The position numbers were made by a program, and so were the translations under genes. DNA of 64,000 nucleotides. It comes from Gymnothorax reevesii (lineage: Eukaryota; Chordata; Actinopteri; Anguilliformes; Muraenidae). Of the stretch, positions 56,002 through 64,000 are shown in pieces. The notes beneath the pieces are model-generated. The model saw only the letters and a list, made by a program, of their open reading frames with translations, was not told the origin of the DNA and did not search any database. Each line of letters begins with the position of its first letter. The first letter of the stretch is position 1. The DNA is taken from NCBI GenBank assembly GCA_029721435.1, contig CM056587.1, positions 17,554,667 to 17,618,666 of the forward strand. The letters are read 5' to 3'.

Positions 56002-57581
56002 CAACCCAATTCCAAAATAGTTGGGACAATGCATAAATTGTGAATAAAATTAATACTCAATGACTTTCAAATCACATCAGCCAATATTTTATTCACAGTT
56101 GAACAGAGATAACATAGCAAATGTTGAAACTGAGAAATTTGACAATTTATTCCACAAAATGAGCTCATTTCAAATTTGATGGCTGCTACAGGTCTCAAAG
56201 TTGGAATAGGTGCCTGTTTACCATGGTGTAGCATCCCCTCTTTTAAACACATTGAGCATTGAGACAAGGTTCTTGAGTTTAGCCATTGGAATTTGATCTC
56301 AAACTTGTTTAATACAGGCTTCCAGCTGCTGGAGAGTCTTGGGTCTCCTTTGACGGTCTTATCATTTAATTATGCGCCAAACGTTCTCAATCGGTGAAAG
56401 ATCAGGACTGCAGGCAGGCCAGTTCAACACACGGACTCTACTACTGCAAAGCCATTCTGTTGTAATAGCTGCAGTATGTGGTTTTGCTTTGTCCTGCTGA
56501 AATACCAAGGCCTTCCCTGGAATAGATGTCATCTGGAGGGGAGTATATGTTGCTCTAAAACCTTTATATACCTTTCAGCATTCATGGTGCTTTTTAAAAC
56601 ATGCAAGTGTCCCATACCATATGCACTAATACATCCCCATACCATCTGAGATGCTGGCTTTTGAAATGAACGCTGATAACAGGACGGATGGTTTTTCTCC
56701 TCTTCAGCCCAGAGGACATGACACCCATGATTTCCAACAAAAATGTCAAATTTGGACTCATCCAACCACAGGACTTTGTCACTTTGCTACAGTCCATTTT
56801 AAATGAGCATTGGCCCACAGAACACGGCAGCGCTTCTAGATCACGCTCAACAATGGATTCCTTTTTGCATGATAGAGTTTTAGGTGGCATCTGTGGATGA
56901 CACTGCAGACTGTGTTTGCAGACAGTGGTTTCTTGAAGTATTCCTAGGCTAGGCTAGTAATGTCAATGACAGAATCATGCCGATGAGTGATGCAGTGGCA
57001 TCTGAGGGCTCAAAGATCACAGGCTTCCAGGAAAGGTCTTTGGCCTTGTCCCAAACACACAGAGATTTTTCCACTTTCTCTGAATCTCTTGATGATGTTA
57101 TGCACTGCCGATAATGAGACCCTCAAAGCCTTTGCAATTGACGTTGAGGAACATTTTCTTTTAATTATTCTACAATTTTTTTATGCAAGCCTTCACAGAT
57201 TGGAGAGCCTCCGGCCACCTTTACTTCTGAGAGACTCAGCCCCCTCTAACACATTCCTTTAATAGCCAATCATGTTACACACCTGATGCCAGTTAACTTA
57301 ATTACTTGCTATATGTTCTTTCAGCTGATTCTCTTATATATTAATTGCTTTTTCAGCCCTTTATTGCCTGTGCCCCAACTTTTTTGAGACCTGTTGCAGC
57401 CAGAAAATTTGAAATAAGCTCATTTTGTGGATAAAAATGTAAAACCTCTCAGCTTCAACATGTGAAATGTTATCTATGTTCTACTGTAAATAACATATTG
57501 GCTCATGTGATCTGAAAGTCATTGCATTTTGATTTTATTCACAATTCGCACTTTGTCCCAACTATTTCGGAATTGGAGTTG
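56002..57581 (-). mobile_element. Tc1/mariner-like transposon, second family
   Basis: The element is 1580 bp, flanked by TA on both sides (56000-56001 and 57582-57583). The ends are CAACCCAATTCCAAAATAGT on the left and, reverse-complemented, CAACTCCAATTCCGAAATAG on the right. The inverted repeats extend for nearly 200 bp with mismatches and small indels. The family is unrelated in sequence to the Tc1 at 12444. Confidence 0.88.
56270..57190 (-). pseudogene. Tc1-like DD34E transposase (broken)
   Basis: Minus-strand frames give 'DESKFDIF' (first Asp) and '[15 protein letters not shown]' at 56529-56765. Then 'VFQQDKAKPHTAA' follows, where Lys replaces the usual Asn after the second Asp, and 'PACSPDLSPIENVWRII' carries the Glu; 34 residues lie between the second Asp and the Glu. 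The helix-turn-helix half (about 56890-57190) is heavily disrupted. Several stops and frame changes rule out activity. It would have mobilised the element that encloses it. Confidence 0.88.
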
Positions 57582-58069
57582 TACATATTTGCCCTTTCAA
57601 AGAGCCCTTAATGAGAATATTTATTGTCTTTTTTTTTTTTTAAAGAAGCGTCATTCTATTGCTTCAACAGTTATGGCATTTCAGGCAGACATTCATCCGT
57701 CACACTGACTGCTAACCGAGGCTTGCCCTTTGGTAGTCCATAATGGCTTCTTCATCTCTGACCCATTCACCACTCACTCTCTCCCTGAGACTATGGTTGT
57801 AATCACAGTCCATCCACATGAGCCTGCCTTACTTTCACTGCAGAGTCCCATGAGTCATCAGACGATACAATACAATCCCCCCTCATTCTCCAGCCTTTTC
57901 TCTGCGGGCTTGTGTGCGCCGAGTCTATATTTTTAGTCAGGGGGACTGAGAAAGGTTATGTAAAGAGTAATCTGTGTGTGTGTGTGTGTGTGTGTCCACG
58001 AAGTGTGTATAATAACGTATGAAAGCCAGACATTGCTATCTCAAACAAATAGGGGTGTCAAACTGACCT
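57582..58069. other. Non-coding with (GT)n
   Basis: A GT run lies at 57972-57995; no gene recognised. Confidence 0.45.
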
Positions 58070-58231
58070 GTTAAAGGGCCGAGGAGCTGCAGGTTTTCAG
58101 TCTAACCAAGCAGAAGCTCCCTTGATACAACTAGTCAACTGTGCAGGCTGAGATCAGTTGATCAGATTAGTTGTATCAGGTGTACTTCTGCAAGGTTGGG
58201 TTGAAAACCTGCAGCCCCTTGGCCCTTTAAC
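58070..58231. mobile_element. Palindromic MITE (~162 bp)
   Basis: It starts GTTAAAGGGCC and ends GGCCCTTTAAC. The inverted match continues through 'gctgcaggttttcag' with 'ttgaaaacctgcagc', 'gcagaag' with 'cttctgc' and 'tgatacaacta' with 'tagttgtatca', so the whole unit folds on itself. This is the build of Angel-like foldback MITEs of fish. Confidence 0.75.
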
Positions 58232-59617
58232 AATCCAGTCTGACAATCTGTACTATTGCTTTGATAATCCAATAAATACCAATCCATCAGAGATATGCAA
58301 GAGGTGCAGGAATATCCCTCTTTAAGATAGTGCTGCTTCTCTTGAGAATTCTGTGCCAAACTGAGGCAGAGAAAGAAAAGGAACAGTTAAAAAAAATAAA
58401 TAAAATTAAAAAAAGAAAAAAATATATATATGGAAACATGCTATTAAATTGGCTGCAAGATGTGTCAGTACATGGCCAGAAGTAGGTGGGGTTCCCATGT
58501 CCTTGAAATGTGTTGCATGGTTTTGGCAGGGTGGCTCAGTTTTATTGAGGGGATGTCTTGATATTATAGCGTACAATGACATTTCAGATGATTACATCTT
58601 TTCAGCTGTTTTTCTTTCAAAAATTGAAGCCAACCCCCACAGGGATGCTCTAGAATTTGGCATAAAGGCTTTCCAACAGAATCAGTGCTGTTATATTGCA
58701 GCAATTAGGGGACCAACTCCATATTACCGTCACTGATATTGTCGGATATGTTGGAGAAGCAGGTCTCCACATTCTACAGTATTTGTATCTTGTAATCAGA
58801 AACTCTCACTAACCTGTCTTCAGCACCATGGTCAGCTCCAGAGAAACGAGTTCATTGGCTCCCACGCTGGAGGTTAACCTACTATGGACTTGTTCACAGG
58901 GGTTAATGGACCTGTCTGGTAGTTTGATGTAACTTTCATTGTGGGAATTCTGTCCTTTCCTCTGCATCCCTCATTTTCAAAATTAGCAGGAAGAAATGAA
59001 GATTGAGTGAGGAAGGCCCTGAAGGAAAGGTGGAGTTTGTGCTTTTCCTTTTTGCTTCTTTGTAAATCTGTAGTCACAACACTTTTCACTCCATTATCGC
59101 AAAAAGCAGGATCCGTTTCTCCTGAAGAAATTGTTGTGCATATCACACAAATCAGCAGGCAGGAGAACATTTCAAGAGGTCACAATTGCAGAAAGAGAAC
59201 ACAAAATCAAATTTTTTAATTGATGTCACATTTCAAAATTCACTTTATTCTGAGGCATTCACCAAAGTTTGAATGGGAAAAAAATAACAAGTGATAAAAA
59301 TCGCTCAACAAAAATAGCTGAGCTGATTCATCAACACTTTCTCGTGCGCTATACAGCTGAGGCTGTCATTAAGGTTTTATTGACAATCCTTTGTCCGAGA
59401 ATGGTAAATTAACATTAGCATAGCCGATGGCAAGACATCAAAATTTTTAATTTTATTTCACCCCAGCTATCTTGCCTGCACTTCACTATTGATTACATTA
59501 CAACTAAGTAAACAAAGATTAGCGACAGGTATCCACAATTTTGAATAACAATGACTCAAATATAATTTTATTTTATTTCTTGTTTTACCTGATGCTTTAC
59601 CCGATTCTTGTTTTACC
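58232..59617. other. Non-coding, nothing firmly recognised
   Basis: A 95-codon ORF at 58449-58736 has a faint Tc1-like 'GGSVLLRGC' string, too weak to call. Confidence 0.35.
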
Positions 59618-60136
59618 CATAGACTGTATAAAAAGAGAAATGAAGTCCATGCGGAAGTACCGTAAAATGGCATTCCATTTAATGGCCAGCAGATGGCGAC
59701 GTCGGTGGCTGCAGAAAGAAGTTCAGTGCTATAGAAGTCTATGAGAAAATGACCCTACATTCCCTCCTGATTTTTCATTTAAATAATGATTTTTCACATT
59801 ATTTTATGGTAGCTATAGCAAGTTTCAAGTCTCCTTCGATATATCATGATATTCATTTTGTAAATTATGATCCCGTATAAACTAGAATAAAGGATTAAGC
59901 CAGAATATGCTTCTGGGGTGTGGCTATCCTCTGGTCCTCGTCCAATATGGTCAGATCCAGAGTCACGTTCCTCCCCGCATCTTCAATTCATGCTCTCGTC
60001 CAATAGAAATCACATCCGATTTCAAAATGAAAAAATGGCGCAATTCAAATTGCCTAAATCAAGGCTTCCTTTATGGTATGCTGCAACCAATGGGTGACAT
60101 CACGTTAGCTTCGTCCATCTTTTTATACAGTCTATG
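59618..60136. mobile_element. MITE with perfect 18-bp TIRs, 519 bp
   Basis: CATAGACTGTATAAAAAG (59618-59635) is the exact reverse complement of 60119-60136. The interior has no coding potential. No clear target duplication was found. Confidence 0.7.
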
Positions 60137-63100
60137 ATTGTTGGCTATTTGCAGAACGAATGTTAACCGGGTTATCCGTCGCATCTCATTGTCAGAAGTG
60201 GTAGCTTAGTACACAAGCAATTAAACATTGGGATATACAAGTATCTGTTTTATATCTGCATGTTGTGTATATATTTCCTTTTACTTTGCTACATGAAGCA
60301 TTTCACAAGACAGCTAACAGCTGAAGGCTACTCAGCATTATGAGTATGAGTTAGCAAGCCAGCTGTGGCATTCGCGAACGTTGTTTCACATGAGCTTATA
60401 AAATTAGATTTTGGCTTGCTCGTGTTGGAGTGGTTGTTAGGTTTTCAACAAGATAATGTTTAGCCATATCTGTCTTTTTTCATTTCAGTAGGACTCCCCA
60501 GTATAATAAAGGCTAAATTAAATAATTCTAAAAATTATGTAACGTATTTCACTGTAATTGGCATTAGCTATGCCTTGAAGGGCATGATTGCATCAGCTAG
60601 TTTAAGCCTCTGAAGCTGGTATGTATTACGACAGTTGCTAATTTATTCCTTATATGTCTGCATCCTTCAGGAAAGAAGAGATGAATAGTTTGTTGCTATT
60701 ATTGCTGCACAACTTTTTGGCATTTACGTTGAAGGCCTACTCAAGATATGCTTCACATTTAGTTTGTTGCGCCTTATTTTGCCGCTTTTCCGATTGTTTA
60801 ATGTCTGGTATCAATCCAGTACAAGATCATAGCAATCAAATATATTCCTTTTCCCTTTAAAAACGATTTAACATTGAAGGCAGTAACAGTATTACTGAAC
60901 ATATAAACATAAGCATGATTTCAGTTTGAAAGTTTAACACGTAGTTTTCCGCAGTCCATACTGTATTTCTGTATTGCCAGATGTTAAGTAACCGCTGTCG
61001 AGAGAGACACAGGTCTCATACAAAGTTCATTTTCTCCTGATCTGTTGGTCATAAAAATGCCATTGCAGCACCAGAATGTTTGGAAAACATGTGGCCTGAG
61101 AAAAATAAGTCCACTATTTAATTCTGTGACAATGGGGCAAAATAATCGGTGATAATATGTGCTTACATTCACTTCTCCCCATTGGAATCAATTCATTCAG
61201 GACCTGCCGCAAGTCTGTCTAAAGGGGTGGGGCACCCACGTGACTGATACCAAAAATTACTCCTCGGTGAGGAGTCTTCCTTTTCTCTATTGTCTTTGAT
61301 TGCCCTTTGCATGCATGCTAACGGCCTGCTGCGTAGTACCCAACTGGGTTGTTTAGCTTAGCTTTCATCTCTCCGCCACGGTGGTGTGTCCTCCCTGGTG
61401 AGTAAATCTCCATTTGCTTGTCCAGCTGGACATTAGTTGAAACACAGATTGTGAGTTCTACTAACTGAATTGTGTTGATTTATCCTACTTTCTGCAGTGT
61501 GGTGGATAGTTGCAGTTGGTAACTTTGAGGAGAGAGAGGACTTGGCATAAAAATTTGAATAAATGCAACTTTCAGATCCCTCCCCACAACGCTCCTGCCC
61601 TAAGACCCTCCCCTAGAAAGCTGCCGTGCACGCAAAGGCACGCGAGCTGTTACGTATGCGACTGTGGAGAGCTTTTGCACGTTCACATTATGAAAACGAC
61701 CAAGTTGCCGAGGCTAGACATAACTGTCGTGAACAGTCAACGCTGGCCAACAAACGAGCAGAAATAAATAATGTCGACATGAAAAGTAATCTACAGCAGT
61801 ATGTATTCAGTAAAAACCCAGCGCACGCTTATTTCAGTGAGTTACCCATTTTTTGAGTACAGAAACTGTCGTGAATCCTGCTGAATGGGCAGGAAACCAT
61901 GTATGACAGCATTTAGCTGTGAGAGCACAGTAACGTTACACATATTTTTGAGGACACCAACACAATAAGACTTCCAGGTCACTTCATAAAGATATTTTCT
62001 GCTACTTTCTAATAAAAACGACGCCAGTAACGTTAGCCCTATCATCGGAAACAAGCGAAAGTTGGCTCGACTGCAACATCACAATAACATCACATGCACT
62101 ACGTAGTGCTGTAATAATTACAAGACGCTGGCTATTCGAACAGCGACTGCGCTGGTAAGCGACGTTCAGATGCTTATTTTCAGGATGAAAATGAATTGAT
62201 CCCGGTTAGGGCTGGGGTTAGTACCAGCTGTGCATGTGAGCGACGCCAACTCGCTTATTTGCAGAGCATTGCAGAGCAAAAATGAACCAACGAATGAAGC
62301 AGGGGTTTACCTGTCAAGCAGAAAAGTCGCCAACTCTGCATCTGTTTTTAATCCTTCCAGATCTCGGAGTTCCCTCCACCTCTGAAAAGCCACTCCAATG
62401 TTCACTCTGGTTTTATCCCAGGCAATGTCTAATTGTTTCTTTTCTGTTTTGTTTTTCTGCCTTCCTCTTTCACTTTGTCTTAGCCGTGTGTGCTCTTGTT
62501 GATAACGGAGATATCTGTATTTTTTTCCTTGCTGATGGCTGTTGTTGCGCCATTAGTTTCTCAAAGCTCCTGAACCCTCTCTCGGAGATGTGAGCTTGAC
62601 TGAGCACTTGCGTGAACTGAGGAGAAAGGGGGAGGAGGCTGTCTGCAGCACGTGCAAGTGCACTGTTTGACGGCTGTCAGACACCATTCTGGGTCTAATT
62701 GGTTCTTTTTGATCGGACCAAATGATGCTTTTACATTGCAGTAGGAGCAGTAGGTTGGTTTAAAGGAGCCTTTTTTTTAAATTACAGAGTACTAGTTTCA
62801 TGTAAAACTGTCTGTACACAGTGACAGTTTTAGCAAAAATGACAAAAAGTTACTTCTCTAAGACTTTTTAAGTGACTGCTTCTTGGTCGGTGTATCTTTG
62901 TTGATGGGTTCATTTGGGGAAAGAGGAAGGTGCCTCCGCGGAAGAAGAGAGTTTCTGAGTCGGCTGGGCTTGGCGCGACAAAATTAAAATTAAACAGTCA
63001 AACTATACTAAACTAGTGTGGCAATTATTACACTCAGACGCTGTGACCTTACATCTGTATTCTGCCTTGTTCACGGTTATTTGTCTCAATTAGTCGCGCA

Positions 63101-63264
63101 ACAGAACGAGAAGGGTGCATGAACAGTGCGATACGGCGTTTTGTTGAGTGAGCTAATCCACATATAGGCCACTGTGAAACACCATTCTAACAGTTATCTG
63201 AGCGAACGTAACAGCTTTACGAATTTGGCTTTGTTGTTTGCCACCATTCAGTATATCACAGAAT
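60137..63264. other. Non-coding; right part may be L1 5' UTR
   Basis: No gene is supported over 3 kb. The sequence just before 63265 may be the 5' UTR of the L1-type element. A 76-codon ORF at 61626-61856 is rich in charged helical residues but unrecognised. Confidence 0.35.
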
Positions 63265-64000
63265 ATGTCTTTGGCTCAAGTGCATGAGCTCCTGGATCAA
63301 CGAAAACTCTTCATTAAGGAATCCCTACGAAAAATGGAGAACAGTTACTAGAGTTTTGTACTGACAATAATGGGTAACATTAATAGTAGTCTGGATGGCA
63401 TTTTTAAAGACGTGGAAGACCTCAAAGTCAGCCTTCAGTACACACAAAAGGACGTTGATCATCTGAGTCTTATAGTAAACTTGCCTCTGATAGCAAGTCA
63501 TTTGAGAATGATATTCATAAATTGGCTGAGTCTCTACTCTCTATGAATTATAAAACAGATACAATCTTGAAGGGCAATCAAGACGTAATAATCTGATTAT
63601 TGATGGCCTTTCTGAGTCAGAGAGTGAAAACTGGGCAGACACTGAACAGAAAGTGCTGAAATTACTCCGTGAAAAATTTGATCTAGACCCAGCCAAAGTG
63701 GAAATTGAAAGAGCCCATCTTGCTGGGAAGGCACCAGATAAAATCCAGTCAATCACTGGGTATCGTTTCAATACAACTGTAAGGAAAGCTGATGGGCCAA
63801 AGCCCATTGCTGTTAAATTTCTTAGGTTTAAGGATCGGCAAAGAGTCCTGTGGAATGCTAACAAACTAAAGGGGACAAAAATATTCATAAATGAGGACTA
63901 TCCTGAGGCCGTGAGACAGAAGAGGCGGGAGCTGATACCGAAGATGATGGAAGCCAGAAAGAATGGAGACGATGCTGTACTGATATGACAAGCTCATCTC
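63265..64000 (+). pseudogene. L1-type ORF1 (coiled coil + RRM), cut by window edge
   Basis: From ATG 63265 the frame gives 'MSLAQVHELLDQRKLFIKES', a coiled-coil-like N-terminus, broken by a TAG near 63350. A coiled-coil stretch ('SSLDGIFKDVEDLKVSL') and then an open frame at 63653-63988 follow. The latter has the RNA-recognition-motif core of L1 ORF1 proteins: 'VEIERAHLAGK', 'PIAVKFLRFKDRQRVL', 'IFINEDYPEAVRQKRRELIP'. ORF1 protein binds LINE RNA as a trimer and acts as a chaperone. A one-base insertion after 'DAVL' (near 63978) moves the conserved continuation 'YDKLI' out of frame. The reverse-transcriptase ORF would lie beyond 64000. Confidence 0.85.

Noticed and set aside
58449..58736. Possible Tc1 transposase fragment ('GGSVLLRGC')
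   Set aside because: No catalytic residues or inverted repeats; the string is too short.
61626..61856. Charged helical 76-aa ORF
   Set aside because: No family recognised and no support from neighbouring frames.
1..64000. tRNA, rRNA, CRISPR, operon or toxin-antitoxin features
   Set aside because: None seen; the only tRNA-like sequence is the decayed B box of the SINE at 51861.

Overview
The window looks like a repeat-rich stretch of a teleost (ray-finned fish) nuclear genome. The signs are a vertebrate TMT-type opsin exon with a consensus splice donor, Tc1/mariner and hAT-type DNA transposons, Ty3/gypsy elements of the Gmr1 type, SINE-like tails ending in (GATG)n, an L1-type ORF1, and many (GT)n/(AC)n microsatellites. 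There are no bacterial-style operons, rRNA or CRISPR arrays. The species cannot be named from the sequence alone.

Host gene content is very low. The only host coding sequence I can defend is the first coding exon of a TMT/encephalopsin-type opsin on the minus strand (27919-28279), which ends in a GTGAGT donor. No second exon is visible to its left, so bases 1-27918 are probably the start of a long first intron and 28280-64000 is probably its 5' intergenic side. Everything else recognisable is mobile-element sequence.

Layout. 1-4770: non-coding with a 39-bp-arm hairpin and a SINE tail. 4798-6058: 3' end of an R2-superclade LINE with a restriction-like endonuclease. 7359-14349: a degenerate Gmr1-like Ty3/gypsy element on the minus strand, whose 5' LTR is split by a Tc1-like element (12444-13995). 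14810-15262: remnant of another gypsy gag. 15331-15800 and 17390-17690: direct repeats and a minisatellite. 19121-20762: a terminal-inverted-repeat (TIR) element. 21385-21942: left end of a probable hAT element with a BED-like finger ORF. 23102-27133: nested hAT-like elements, the inner one with a perfect 8-bp target duplication. 27919-28279: opsin exon. 30029-33208: hAT-like element enclosing a broken, intron-containing DD35E transposase. 34352-36531: foldback MITEs. 36689-38123: unrecognised, coding-like remnants. 38828-39944: LTR fragments. 39949-45081: a structurally complete Gmr1-like element (LTR-gag-PR-INT-[RT deleted]-RNase H-LTR) with a TTAC duplication. 46880-48136: tandem LTR remnants. 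50099-51223 and 54243-55449: two solo LTRs, each with a perfect 5-bp duplication. 51861-52670: two SINE-like copies. 56002-57581: a second Tc1-like element. 58070-58231 and 59618-60136: MITEs. 63265-64000: L1-type ORF1 cut by the window edge.

The main biological point is the pair of Gmr1-like elements. Both place integrase before reverse transcriptase, an order otherwise typical of Ty1/copia, although their enzymes are Ty3/gypsy-like. The right-hand copy has almost identical LTRs yet lacks the RT palm and carries stops in gag, PR, INT and RNase H, so it must have been mobilised in trans or inactivated soon after insertion.
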